64,000 bases of DNA from the NCBI GenBank assembly GCA_049299895.1, contig JBAQYF010000004.1, forward strand, positions 23,542 through 87,541. Direction: 5' to 3'. The notes beneath the pieces were generated by a model, which was not told where the DNA came from, did no database searches, and saw nothing but the letters and a program-made list of their open reading frames with translations. The position numbers were made by a program, and so were the translations under genes. This document shows, piece by piece, positions 25,233 to 34,137 of the stretch. Numbering within the stretch: position 1 is the stretch's first letter; each line of letters starts with the position of its first letter. The stretch is from CAIYYO01 sp049299895. Lineage in GTDB: Archaea; Altiarchaeota; Altiarchaeia; IMC4; QMZM01.

Positions 25233-26582
25233 TTGAAAAACAAGGTAAAAGAGGAAATAGCGATATTCGGGAGCGTAGTCAAATGGGTGGCGCTGGCATC
25301 GTTCGTCGGGGTGATCGTCGGGATATCCACTTCGGTGTTCCTGTCGCTTTTAAATCTTGGAATATCGTTATCCGCAAATCAGCAATATTATTACACTCTT
25401 CTACCCGTGGCATTCTTTCTGAGCGCCGCCCTCGTAAAGTACCTTGCACCGGACGCAAAAGGCCACGGGACTGAGAAAGTAATCGAAGCAGTGAACAAAT
25501 ACTCCGGAAGGATAAAGGCAAGAGTAATACCGGTGAAGCTGTTATCTACTATAATAACTATAGCCGCCGGAGGATCTGCAGGAAAAGAAGGGCCCGCAGC
25601 CCAGATAGGCGCCGGATTGTCATCGTCTTTTGCGGACATCATCCGGCTCAAAGAACACGACCACAAGAAGCTTGTGATATGCGGCATATCCGCAGGGTTC
25701 GCCTCCGTATTCGGCACGCCCATCGCGGGAGCCATATTCGGAGTGGAAGTCCTGGTTGTCGGAGGCATCATGTATGAAGTTCTTCTCCCGTCTTTCGTTG
25801 CCGGCATAGTCGGATACCATACGGCCGCAAGCCTTGGAACTACGTTCCTGCAGCAGGACATCATCTTCAGCCAGGCATACGGTGGCAAGTTCCTTTTTGA
25901 AGTGATGCTTTCAGGGGTCTTTTTCGGCCTATGCTCGGTCCTGCTGATAGAAACAATAGGCCTCGGAGAAAGAGTCTCCGACAGGCTTAAACTCTGGGAA
26001 CCGATGAAAGGGGTTGTCGGAGGCATATTCCTCGTATTCCTGACGCTCCTGGTCTCTGCGAAATACCTGGGCCTTGGAATCCCCCAGATCACTTCAGCTC
26101 TGCAGGGAGAAAAAATGATGTGGTACGATTTCGCGCTGAAGTCTTTGTATACGAGCATTACTCTCAACTTCGGCGGGAGCGGGGGGATAATCACGCCCAT
26201 ATTTTTCATCGGATCAACCGCCGGAAATGTGTTCGCACAGTTCATGAGCCTGGATATCGCAACCTTTTCGGCTATAGGCCTTGTAAGCGTGCTTGCCGGA
26301 GCCGCAAATACGCCGATAGCGGCGAGCATAATGGCAGTAGAGCTGTTCGGACCGGAGATAGGCCCGTACGCTGCTCTCGCATGCATCATAAGCTTTCTCA
26401 TGACAGGCCACCGGAGCGTCTATCCATCGCAGACTCTGGCGGTCAGAAAGGCAGAATCAGTAACAGTGAAGCTCGGGAGGGACATAGAGGACGCCTGCCC
26501 CAAGACAGATATGAAAACAGGGGAGATAACAAGGTCGATACGGAAATTAGGCAGACTGGGCAAAAAAGACCGAAAACCGTAA
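25233..26582 (+). CDS. ClC-family chloride channel/transporter
   Basis: A 449-residue ClC protein with the signature GSAGKEGPAAQIG (about 110-122; GKEGP is the second selectivity loop), FGTPIAGAIFGVEVL, GSGGIITPIFFIGSTAGN and GAANTPIAASIMAVELFG. No CBS domains follow, unlike many archaeal and eukaryotic members. It starts with TTG at 25233, 9 bp after the trehalose enzyme stop, so it is in the same transcription unit. It moves Cl- (channel or H+/Cl- exchange not decidable), probably in volume or pH control. Confidence 0.9.
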   Translation: MKNKVKEEIAIFGSVVKWVALASFVGVIVGISTSVFLSLLNLGISLSANQQYYYTLLPVAFFLSAALVKYLAPDAKGHGTEKVIEAVNKYSGRIKARVIPVKLLSTIITIAAGGSAGKEGPAAQIGAGLSSSFADIIRLKEHDHKKLVICGISAGFASVFGTPIAGAIFGVEVLVVGGIMYEVLLPSFVAGIVGYHTAASLGTTFLQQDIIFSQAYGGKFLFEVMLSGVFFGLCSVLLIETIGLGERVSDRLKLWEPMKGVVGGIFLVFLTLLVSAKYLGLGIPQITSALQGEKMMWYDFALKSLYTSITLNFGGSGGIITPIFFIGSTAGNVFAQFMSLDIATFSAIGLVSVLAGAANTPIAASIMAVELFGPEIGPYAALACIISFLMTGHRSVYPSQTLAVRKAESVTVKLGRDIEDACPKTDMKTGEITRSIRKLGRLGKKDRKP

Positions 26583-26595
26583 CTACCCGGTAAGA

Positions 26596-27522
26596 TCATC
26601 CGGTTTCTATTATGATCGCCGAAACAAGAAAGATCAGATATATCCCAAGCAGGAAAAAGCCTTCCCTTTTCCCAAGGCTTTTCCGATAGTGCATAAAGTA
26701 AACCAACACCGCATTCGTCAGGACCTGGAAGATTATCAGGTTGAGCAAAGGCCCGGGCCTTGCAACGGGAGACACCATCACAGCGCTTATACCCAATACC
26801 AGTGTCAGGTTGGTAAAACAACTTCCAAGGACATTTCCGATGGCGAGGTCGTAATGCTTTTTCTTAACAGCCGTCAGATTCACTGCAAGTTCCGGCAGGC
26901 TCGTTCCGAGGGCAAGCGTGGTTGCCGCTATGAAAATCTTTGATATCCCGAAAAATGACGCGATCGTAACCGCTGAATCGACAGCGTAATTGGATCCGCC
27001 TATCAATAGCAGCACCCCGGCTGAAAACATAAATGCGCTTATTACTGCTTTTCTGGGCCTTACTCTCTCATTCCCGTCCGCGCTGACCCTGTCATGCAGC
27101 ATATAATACGCATAAACCATGAAGACCGCAAGGAGGAGAACACCCAAAAACCTTCCGAGGTTCAGGTAGATAAAAAGAGGGATAATAGAGGTCGCAGCCA
27201 GCATATTCCTATAAGTTTTCCTGTCTTTGCATGGGATGTTTATAGTGGATAAAAGAAGAGTCAGCCCGAGTACTACGGCTATGTCGGCTATGTTGGACCC
27301 TATCAGAGTCCCCAGGGATATTGCAGGCTCATTATCCAATGAGGCTATTACGCAGACTACGAGTTCGGGAAGGGAGGTCGCGACCGAGAGAACCAGAAAA
27401 CCCAAAGCCGCTTCACTTATCCTAAAGAACCTGGCAAGGTTCAGGGAACTGTCTATAACAATCTGGGCAGATTTCCCCACCACCAAGACCGACAGCAAAA
27501 GAATCAAAAAAGTCTCTATCAT
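26596..27522 (-). CDS. Na+/Ca2+ exchanger-like (CaCA) protein
   Basis: A 308-residue, about ten-helix cation exchanger. The two alpha-repeats are GFLVLSVATSLPELVVCV...GTLIGSNIADIAVVLG and AATTLALGTSLPELAVNL...GNVLGSCFTNLTLVLG, each with the ion-binding (T/S)SLPE and GN/GS motifs of YrbG/MaX1-type exchangers. The frame is open for 54 more codons upstream, but they have no family character and overlap the divergent gene; the ATG at 27522 begins MIETFLILLL. The 40-bp divergent promoter holds TATA-like runs for both genes. Confidence 0.9.
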   Translation of the reverse strand: MIETFLILLLSVLVVGKSAQIVIDSSLNLARFFRISEAALGFLVLSVATSLPELVVCVIASLDNEPAISLGTLIGSNIADIAVVLGLTLLLSTINIPCKDRKTYRNMLAATSIIPLFIYLNLGRFLGVLLLAVFMVYAYYMLHDRVSADGNERVRPRKAVISAFMFSAGVLLLIGGSNYAVDSAVTIASFFGISKIFIAATTLALGTSLPELAVNLTAVKKKHYDLAIGNVLGSCFTNLTLVLGISAVMVSPVARPGPLLNLIIFQVLTNAVLVYFMHYRKSLGKREGFFLLGIYLIFLVSAIIIETG

Positions 27523-27562
27523 TTTATAGTCATTACTAATAAAGATTAATATATACCTAACG

Positions 27563-28810
27563 ATGATACCCGTAGATGTATTTTTCCTGGCGGCAGGGCT
27601 TGTAATATTTCTGGGATTCTTTAGCCTGCGGTTCTTTGAAAAAACGAAGATACCGGACATCCTTTTACTCATGCTGACCGGCATTCTAATCGCGAACTAT
27701 GGCCTCTCCCTGGTTGACCGGAGCATCTTCATCACATTCGCCCCATACTTCGGCGCACTGGCCCTGATGATGATCCTCTTTGAAGGCGGGATCGACCTGA
27801 AATTCAACAGGGTCGTAAGAGAGCTTCCGAGGGCAACTTTCTTCACCCTGGCAGGATTCGCGCTAAGCTCTCTTATGATCATGATTTTGATGATGTCGGT
27901 GTTCGGCTGGAATCCCCTGCAGGCGCTGCTTTTGGGCTCAGTGCTCGGAGGTACGAGTTCGGCGATCGTAGTATCCCTGGTGTCGAAACTTTATCTCGAT
28001 GACTGCTACAAGATTATGCTGGCCCTTGAGTCCACCATCACCGACGCCCTATGCATAATTACTGCGTTAACTATTGTCGGCGTCCTGGTCTCGGGGTCTG
28101 CAGATCTAAGAGACCTTGCCAACGGCCTTTTCAGCGCATTCACGATCGCTGCATTCGCATCATTCATCATGGGGATCCTGTGGATCAAGGTCTTGTCCAG
28201 GTTTCACAAGATGCCGTTCGGATACCTTCTGACAGTCGGAGTGATATTCGTGCTTTACTCTGTTACAGAGTACTCAAAAGGCAGCGGCGCGATAGCCGCG
28301 TTCGTCTTTGGCCTGATCCTGGGCAATTCGTCGGAAATAGCAAAGACCCTGAGGATTGACTCGAACTTCACACTGGACGAAAGCATCAAATCATTTCACG
28401 AGGAGGCTTCGTTTTTCATCCGCACGTTCTTTTTCGTATACTTGGGCATGTTGTTCGACCCCAATATACTCAATGATTCAGTGATCGCAAAATCGCTCCT
28501 AGTCCTGATAGCCCTGTTCGCCGCAAGATACGTGCCTGTCTTTTTCATTATGCGCAAGGCGGAAAACGGCAACAATTCAAGGACCCTGATCGCAACAATG
28601 ATGCCGAGGGGACTTGCAGCGGCAGTTCTTGCAACCGACCCGCGCATAAGCCAGGTCACGCCAGCAGGCTTTACTGACATAGTCATCCTCATAATAATAT
28701 CAACAAACATTATTGCCACCGTCGGCGGTTTTATCCACGAGCAGAGACACAATAAGATCGAAAAGGAAAAAGCTGACTGCACGAAATATGAAGTATTGGA
28801 GCGTAAGTGA
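27563..28810 (+). CDS. CPA1-type sodium/proton antiporter
   Basis: A 415-residue antiporter core with 12-13 helices: FFEKTKIPDILLLMLTGIL, LALMMILFEGGIDLKF (TM4-like GG-D motif), LGGTSSAIVVSLVSKL, LESTITDALCIITALTIVG (essential acidic residue in the TDAL helix) and ATMMPRGLAAAVLAT. It resembles the NhaP/CvrA group. It exchanges Na+ or K+ for H+ across the membrane. It diverges from the CaCA exchanger and converges with the Na:solute symporter, so the three may share ion physiology though not a transcript. Confidence 0.9.
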   Translation: MIPVDVFFLAAGLVIFLGFFSLRFFEKTKIPDILLLMLTGILIANYGLSLVDRSIFITFAPYFGALALMMILFEGGIDLKFNRVVRELPRATFFTLAGFALSSLMIMILMMSVFGWNPLQALLLGSVLGGTSSAIVVSLVSKLYLDDCYKIMLALESTITDALCIITALTIVGVLVSGSADLRDLANGLFSAFTIAAFASFIMGILWIKVLSRFHKMPFGYLLTVGVIFVLYSVTEYSKGSGAIAAFVFGLILGNSSEIAKTLRIDSNFTLDESIKSFHEEASFFIRTFFFVYLGMLFDPNILNDSVIAKSLLVLIALFAARYVPVFFIMRKAENGNNSRTLIATMMPRGLAAAVLATDPRISQVTPAGFTDIVILIIISTNIIATVGGFIHEQRHNKIEKEKADCTKYEVLERK

Positions 28811-28848
28811 ATCTTACTGAATTATAAATAAAAAAGAAAAGGATAGTA

Positions 28849-30459
28849 TCAGACTCCCTTAAAGCACTTGTCCAGATGTTTCTGCCCGGGCGGCGAGGAC
28901 ATAAGGGACACTGCCACAAGCACTATCACTGATACGGGCAATGCCACCACTATCGGATCGACCACCGTCAGAGGGATGCCCCACAGCTTGTCCACGATCG
29001 TATCCTTATCAGTCAATGCTTTTGCGATCCCAAGCGGCTTGGACTCGGCTGCGTGGACGAACACCATCCAGAACAGGCTGAGCAGCGTGCCGACAAGAAC
29101 GCTTGCTATCGCTCCGTCCTTTGTCGCCCGCTTCCAGAACAATGCGGCCGTATACATCGGCAGGAAGGCTGCTGCGCATATCCCGAAGAATATCGCGGTG
29201 CCTCTTGCTATCGTCCCGTCGGCAGGGTTGAAAGAGAGCATCACTGCCATTATAATCGCCGCAATCACTCCGAGGCGCGTGACTATCATGGTGCTCTTGC
29301 TCTTCCCCCTGAGGGTTTCATATATGTCTCTTCCGAGGGCCGTCCCCTGAGTGTGTATCTGAGAGCTCAGCGTGGACATAGCGGCTGCAAGAAGCGTCAG
29401 CAGGAAGAGATAGACGAACCACTCCTGATTTAAACTCTTCATAAGGCTGTTTATATAGATAGGCATTATCGTGTCAGAGTTTCCTTTTTCCGCGATCTCC
29501 ACCGACAGCTTGCCCTCAGTGTTCATGAAATAGACGTTTGACAGGGCTCCGACGGTAAAGGCAACGCCGGTCATCATCAGGATAAAGAATCCCCCGACGG
29601 GTACCGCCCGGTTCAACTCCTTGTTGGATTTGACTGTCATGAACCTCACCGCAAGCTGCGGCACGGCAAGCACCCCGATCCCCACCCCGAGGACGATGCT
29701 CGAGACAAGCGTCCACCACCAGACGCTGTTGAAAACAGGCATCGACGTCCAACCGGTCATACCTGCGCCTTTTAGGGCGACCGGTACCTTGCCTGCGAGG
29801 TCGGTCAACGCCTGATGCGAAGCGGTAACGCCCCCCAACGTCGAATAAGTAGCTGCCAACAGGAATATCATGCCCACCAGCATTATGACCGCCTGGAACG
29901 CGTCTGTATACATGACGCCCTTCAGCCCGCCCATGACAACGTATGCCGCAGTGATCACGGAAAAGATGAGCAAAGCGACGTTGTAGTCCATCGCGAACGT
30001 CGTTGTCAGGAACCATGCTCCCCCGATCAGGACCGCCGCCGCGTATACAGGCATGCCGAGGAATATTATCAGACCGCAGGCAACCTGCAGGAATTTGCTG
30101 TCGAACCTCTTCGACATGATCTCAGGGAACGTCATCGCGCCCAGGTTATGGCCGATCTTCCTCGTCCGCTTCCCATAGAACACGAATGCTATGAATATCC
30201 CGAGGAAAATGTTAAAAAATGTAAGCCACAAAAGACCCATACCGAACTTGCCGGCAGTGCCGCCGAAACCTACGATCGCGGACGTCGAGATGAAAGTCGC
30301 CCCGTAGCTCAGGGCCATTATGTAGGGATGGACCTTCCTTCCGGCCACCATATAGTCTTCGGTGTTCTTGGTGCTCTTCCATCCCTTGTATCCCAGATAG
30401 ACGGTGACAAGAAGATACAACAATACGATTATCGTTAAAGCTGCGAGATCAGTTGCCAT
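28849..30459 (-). CDS. Sodium:solute symporter (SSS family), intact copy
   Basis: A 536-residue LeuT-fold symporter with about 13 helices: YLGYKGWKSTKNTEDYMVAGRK (N-terminal SSS motif), ALSYGATFISTSAIVGFGG, FPEIMSKRFDSKFLQ and LLAAAMSTLSSQIHTQGTALG (Na2-site region). The end GQKHLDKCFKGV resembles PanF/ActP-like members. Substrate unknown. A 67-residue membrane protein is encoded immediately upstream (30460-30663) and is the usual small accessory subunit of this subgroup. A decayed paralogue of both genes lies at 46699-47603. Confidence 0.9.
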   Translation of the reverse strand: MATDLAALTIIVLLYLLVTVYLGYKGWKSTKNTEDYMVAGRKVHPYIMALSYGATFISTSAIVGFGGTAGKFGMGLLWLTFFNIFLGIFIAFVFYGKRTRKIGHNLGAMTFPEIMSKRFDSKFLQVACGLIIFLGMPVYAAAVLIGGAWFLTTTFAMDYNVALLIFSVITAAYVVMGGLKGVMYTDAFQAVIMLVGMIFLLAATYSTLGGVTASHQALTDLAGKVPVALKGAGMTGWTSMPVFNSVWWWTLVSSIVLGVGIGVLAVPQLAVRFMTVKSNKELNRAVPVGGFFILMMTGVAFTVGALSNVYFMNTEGKLSVEIAEKGNSDTIMPIYINSLMKSLNQEWFVYLFLLTLLAAAMSTLSSQIHTQGTALGRDIYETLRGKSKSTMIVTRLGVIAAIIMAVMLSFNPADGTIARGTAIFFGICAAAFLPMYTAALFWKRATKDGAIASVLVGTLLSLFWMVFVHAAESKPLGIAKALTDKDTIVDKLWGIPLTVVDPIVVALPVSVIVLVAVSLMSSPPGQKHLDKCFKGV

Positions 30460-30663
30460 CTAAAGCACCTCTCCAAACTCGTCCTTTTCCATTGCCTCTT
30501 CTTTCTTTTCCCAGCGCAATTCTTCAGCAATCTGCGCAGCTTCATTCTCGTCTCCCTTGTTCCAGTACATCAGTCCGTAAACAATGCACAAAAGCGTGCT
30601 TAAAATGCACAGGACATATGCACCCCATATCATTGGATCGTCTATTCCTAATACGCTCATCAT
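30460..30663 (-). CDS. Symporter small accessory protein
   Basis: A 67-residue protein with one or two membrane helices (IWGAYVLCILSTLLCIVYGLMYW) and a charged tail ending AEELRWEKKEEAMEKDEFGEVL. It ends directly before the symporter ATG at 30459, so the two are co-translated. Proteins of this type (MxxLGIDDPxIWGAY...) are found ahead of SSS symporters in archaea and deltaproteobacteria, probably aiding assembly or transport. The same start survives in the pseudogene at 47407-47603. Confidence 0.85.
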   Translation of the reverse strand: MMSVLGIDDPMIWGAYVLCILSTLLCIVYGLMYWNKGDENEAAQIAEELRWEKKEEAMEKDEFGEVL

Positions 30664-30782
30664 AACCCCTCAATTTGAGAAATAGCATAAACCTTGGTTA
30701 GGTATAGGAAAGAGATTTAAAAAGACAGAGGATAAACGGTCCAATGAACAGAGAAAAAGAAAAGAATAAGAAAATAGAAAAG

Positions 30783-31574
30783 TTATTTGTGTTTCTCTTT
30801 CAGGTAAACGCACTTCTCAAGAGGCGCCTCCCCGTCCAAGTATGACCGGATAAAGTCGTTGCACGACTTAAATCCACATGCCCCACAGTTCAGGTTTGGT
30901 ACCATCCCCTTGATCTCCTTCCCTCTGACGAAACGGTCATGCGTCGCCTTCTCTTCAAGAGTCCTGTTCCCGTAGCAGAAGCCGCATATGCTTGAAGGCA
31001 TCGTGTTCCTGAGCACAGGGTGACCTGAGGGCTCTTTCATATTCCTTATGGCTTCGGCTATGTCTATCGCGCCTTCGCCCGTAAGACCGTTGGTCTCGAC
31101 GATCCTCGCATTAGGATTCATGTCCGCGACCGCAAGACGGAATATCTCCCTCTCAGCCTGCGAGATAAGGTCTCCCTTGTTTATGGCGACAACGTCTGCC
31201 TGCGTCAGTATCGGCCCGTAGCTCATCGGCTTCCCCGTGGTTATGTCCAGGACGCTCACCCCGAGACTGTCCTTTATGTAAGGCGAGCACCGAAGACACA
31301 GACCGGCCGTTTCCACGAGGATAAGGTCCTTGTCCTTGTGTTTCTTCAAGACCCTGGGAAGTTCCAGCGCGTAATAGTGGTCAGGGCACAAGTCTCCCGC
31401 TATCAATTTCTCCGCGCTGACCCCGTACCTTTTCGCGATCAATTCGTCGTCGTCCGTCTGCAGGACCTCGAACTTCGCATAGTGCATGTTCAGGTCTTTC
31501 AGTTCCTCGATCACATGCTTTATCAAAGACGTCTTCCCGCTTCCCGGGACCCCTGCGAATACTGCGTATCTCAT
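30783..31574 (-). CDS. HypB/UreG-like metallochaperone GTPase with C-terminal Fe-S motif
   Basis: A 263-residue protein. The P-loop GVPGSGKTSLIKHVI is at residues 8-22. It has TAGLCLRCSPYIKDSLG (switch-like, with a CLRC metal motif), a Walker B/G3 region LVETAGLC and the guanine-specificity motif NKGD (VVAINKGDLIS). After the G domain comes a Cys-rich tail, ICGFCYGNRTL and NLNCGACGFKSCNDF, the latter like the [4Fe-4S] CxxCGxxxC motif of corrinoid Fe-S proteins. HypB-type GTPases insert Ni or other metals. Longer upstream reading frame (to 31820) overlaps the ABC gene and is not family-like; the ATG at 31574 is used. It is coupled by ATGA to 31571-32377. Confidence 0.85.
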   Translation of the reverse strand: MRYAVFAGVPGSGKTSLIKHVIEELKDLNMHYAKFEVLQTDDDELIAKRYGVSAEKLIAGDLCPDHYYALELPRVLKKHKDKDLILVETAGLCLRCSPYIKDSLGVSVLDITTGKPMSYGPILTQADVVAINKGDLISQAEREIFRLAVADMNPNARIVETNGLTGEGAIDIAEAIRNMKEPSGHPVLRNTMPSSICGFCYGNRTLEEKATHDRFVRGKEIKGMVPNLNCGACGFKSCNDFIRSYLDGEAPLEKCVYLKEKHK

Positions 31575-32377
31575 TTTTTCACCTGCATCGGAGCGCATAT
31601 CAATTTCAATTCTTCCACGCGCTTGCCGTTCCTTATGTCGTCCCTCACCTCTAGGAGGTACTTCTCTATCCAGGAAAAGTAGTGCGCAATCCCCCTCTCC
31701 TGGACGCTCGTATGAATCAAGTCGCTTATCGCGCCCTTCTTCAGGACGATTCTCTTGTCCGTGTTCAGCGCAAGGCGCGGATCGTGCGTCACCAGGAATA
31801 CTATTTTCTCGTGCGAACACAGTATCTCAAGCGCCTTTTCCTTGTTTATGCCCGCACTCTCTATCTCGTCCACGAGAACTATCGGCGAATTGCTGACGTA
31901 TGCGACGTCTGCCGCCATCAGGGCCCTTGACTGCCCGCCGGACAGAGACAACAGGTTCATCTCCTCATTGATCGCTTCCCCGGTTATCTGGTTCGCATCC
32001 CCGATGATCTTTTCTATCAGCGCCTCTCCTCCTGTTATCCCTCTTGCGCGTATGTGCATCTCAAGGAACTCTCCGACGGACGCGTCCGTGAGGAACTTCA
32101 TGTTCTGCGTGATGTATCCAATGATCTTGTTCTTCGGGTCGTGGCGCAGTTTCTCCGGAGCCTCCTCGCCGTTTATGAGAACTCTTCTCTTGCTCTTCGT
32201 CTCGCCCTTCGCCAGCCTCTCGATGTCGTAGAGGAGCTGCGACTTGCCTGCTCCCGTTTGCCCCACTATTCCTATCCTCTCGCCCGCCGATATCTCGACT
32301 TTTTCCACGGGTTCCGGATTTCCTTTCTTGTCCGTGCCACCCAATATGGTGATCTTCTTTATGTGCGGCTGTTCCAT
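31571..32377 (-). CDS. Soluble ABC ATPase paired with metallo-GTPase
   Basis: A 268-residue ABC ATPase: Walker A GIVGQTGAGKSQLLYDI (about 34-50), Q-loop IGYITQNMKFL, signature LSLSGGQSRALMAADVA (about 140-156), Walker B IVLVDEIESAG and the switch His VTHDPRL. No permease gene lies nearby, so it is probably not a classic importer subunit but an accessory ATPase acting with the HypB-like GTPase. The two genes overlap by four bases. The start is preceded at 32389-32402 by a palindrome also found in front of the NifX/Mrp operon. Confidence 0.85.
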   Translation of the reverse strand: MEQPHIKKITILGGTDKKGNPEPVEKVEISAGERIGIVGQTGAGKSQLLYDIERLAKGETKSKRRVLINGEEAPEKLRHDPKNKIIGYITQNMKFLTDASVGEFLEMHIRARGITGGEALIEKIIGDANQITGEAINEEMNLLSLSGGQSRALMAADVAYVSNSPIVLVDEIESAGINKEKALEILCSHEKIVFLVTHDPRLALNTDKRIVLKKGAISDLIHTSVQERGIAHYFSWIEKYLLEVRDDIRNGKRVEELKLICAPMQVKK

Positions 32378-32388
32378 TTTTCATAATT

Positions 32389-32402
32389 TGCCCACTTGGG
32401 CA
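32389..32402. promoter_or_regulatory. Palindrome TGCCCA-CT-TGGGCA, candidate operator 1
   Basis: Perfect 6-bp arms with a 2-bp spacer, 12 bases upstream of the ABC ATPase ATG (start at 32377) and adjacent to a TATA-like TAATATTAT on the reverse strand. The same arms and spacing occur at 46217-46230 in front of a second Fe-S/metal operon. Confidence 0.6.
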
Positions 32403-32433
32403 TAATATTATGGGACCCCATGTTTAAAAACTA

Positions 32434-32449
32434 TCATGATTAATCATGA
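32434..32449. promoter_or_regulatory. 16-bp perfect palindrome
   Basis: TCATGATTAATCATGA is its own reverse complement. It sits in the 196-bp gap between the ABC gene start and the ZnuB-like gene stop, 57 bases from the ABC start, so it could be a second, upstream operator or an enhancer-like site of that promoter. Confidence 0.4.
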
Positions 32450-32573
32450 ACAATTACTGAATTAAATATCTGTTTTTTTTGATAGCAATTAGGCCATTTG
32501 GACTGAGAGACACGGTTATCGAGCTTCAAAATGAGTTAGGCAGTCCTGCGGGATCGAGAAACAGACCGGGCAT

Positions 32574-33368
32574 TTAGCGTTTTCTGAACAACAGTGCCGC
32601 AAAAAAAGCAGCCACGAGCACCATTACTATCGCGCCTCCGGCCGCCAGGTTGAAATAAAAAGCGGATATCAGACCGAGTATTACTGCAGCGATCGCAAAG
32701 ACTATTGCACCGAGCATGGTTTTCTTGAAGCTTTTGAATAGCAGCAGCGCGGTTGAGGCGGGTATTACTATCAGGGACGAGACCAGCAGTATGCCTACTA
32801 TCTGCATTGAAAGAACGACTATGACCGAAGTTAGTACGACAAGCAGGGTGTCGAGTTTTTCCACCGGAAGGCCTGATGCTCTGGCAGAGTTTTCATCGAA
32901 TGTGATGTAAAACAGTTCTTTGTAGAACAGGAAAACCGTTGAGAGCACCCCTAAGCCCAATATGGAAATAATTATTATATCCTGCCCGCGGACGGCGAGT
33001 ATGCTTCCGAACAGGTATGAATACAGGTCTGCGTTGAAGCCGCGGGAGAGGCTTATGAGTAGGACTCCCAGGGCCAATCCAAAGGAAAATAATATCGCGA
33101 TCGCCGAGTCTCCGTAAACCTTTTTCTGTTTCAGCTTCTGTATCCCGAATGCCCCGATCACGGAGAAAACAAGAGCTGAGATGATCGGATTGACTCCGAA
33201 AAGCATGCCTGCGGCTACGCCTCCGAAGGATATGTGGGAGAGGCCGTCTCCCAGCATTGCCATTCTGCGCAGAACAAGGAACAGTCCGATAACCCCGCAG
33301 AGGAGGGCTATGAGTATTCCTGCGATGAATGCGCGCTGCATGAATCCGTACTGCAAAAAGTCAAGCAT
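32574..33368 (-). CDS. Zn/Mn ABC transporter permease (ZnuB-like)
   Basis: A 264-residue ABC-3 permease with about eight helices. Conserved family features: GLFLVLRRMAMLGDGLSHISFGGVAAG near the N-terminus, and FDENSARASGLPVEKLD before STALLL. Archaeal members transport Zn2+, Mn2+ or Fe2+. The ATG at 33368 is preferred; a GTG at 33377 would start right at the stop of the ATPase gene. Last gene of the three-gene importer operon. Confidence 0.9.
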   Translation of the reverse strand: MLDFLQYGFMQRAFIAGILIALLCGVIGLFLVLRRMAMLGDGLSHISFGGVAAGMLFGVNPIISALVFSVIGAFGIQKLKQKKVYGDSAIAILFSFGLALGVLLISLSRGFNADLYSYLFGSILAVRGQDIIIISILGLGVLSTVFLFYKELFYITFDENSARASGLPVEKLDTLLVVLTSVIVVLSMQIVGILLVSSLIVIPASTALLLFKSFKKTMLGAIVFAIAAVILGLISAFYFNLAAGGAIVMVLVAAFFAALLFRKR

Positions 33369-33377
33369 AATTGTCAC

Positions 33378-34127
33378 CTAATCGTGATGGTGGGGAACTA
33401 AGTTAAGGTCTTTCGGATAAGCGCATGACAGGTCTGCCTCGCTGATGCCCCGGGAGGTGTCATGCACGGCGACGTTGACGTTCACGCATGCAAGCTTTGT
33501 AAGGCTTTTTGTCACCATCGAAACGTCGTGCGAGACCAATATTATCGTCAGGCCCATTTCCTTGTTCAGATACTTTAACAGGTCATAGAATCTGTGCTGC
33601 GAATTCATATCGACTCCCGTGAACGGCTCGTCTAGTATCAGGATCTCCGGCTCTGCGGCAAGCGCGCGCGCAATGAAAACGCGCTGCTTTTGCCCTCCTG
33701 AAAGGTCGCCTATGCGTTTATTTCGCAGGCCGCCCATTTCTACTGTCTCAAGAGCCTTGTCTACTATTGCATGATCCTGTTTGGTCGGCTGCCTCATCAG
33801 GCCTATTTTTGAGAACCTGCCAGTGCTTGCGACCTCAAAGACGGTTGCGGGAAAATTTTGGTCGAAATTGCTTGCCAGTTGCGGGACATAGCCTATTCTT
33901 TGCAGTTCGCTTGCATTCCCGGGTTTTTTACCGTAGAGCAAAACCCGGCCTGAATCAGGGGTTAAAAAGCCGAGGATAAGTTTTATTATGGTCGTTTTAC
34001 CTCCCCCGTTCGGCCCGATGATGCCAAAAAAATCCTTTTCAGTTATCCCGAATGATGCTTTGTCGAGCACTAACTGCGTTCCGTACCGAAACGAAACCTT
34101 GTCGAATTCTATGACCTTAGAGTTCAT
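33378..34127 (-). CDS. Zn/Mn ABC transporter ATP-binding protein (ZnuC-like)
   Basis: A 249-residue ABC ATPase with Walker A GIIGPNGGGKTTIIKLIL (about 35-52), Q-loop RIGYVPQLASNF, signature GDLSGGQKQRVFIARAL, Walker B ILILDEPFTGVD and the switch motif LVSHDVSMV. It ends with HxH residues (VPHHHD). It powers the permease next to it, and the binding protein is 10 bp upstream. Confidence 0.92.
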   Translation of the reverse strand: MNSKVIEFDKVSFRYGTQLVLDKASFGITEKDFFGIIGPNGGGKTTIIKLILGFLTPDSGRVLLYGKKPGNASELQRIGYVPQLASNFDQNFPATVFEVASTGRFSKIGLMRQPTKQDHAIVDKALETVEMGGLRNKRIGDLSGGQKQRVFIARALAAEPEILILDEPFTGVDMNSQHRFYDLLKYLNKEMGLTIILVSHDVSMVTKSLTKLACVNVNVAVHDTSRGISEADLSCAYPKDLNLVPHHHD

Positions 34128-34137
34128 AAAAAAATTC

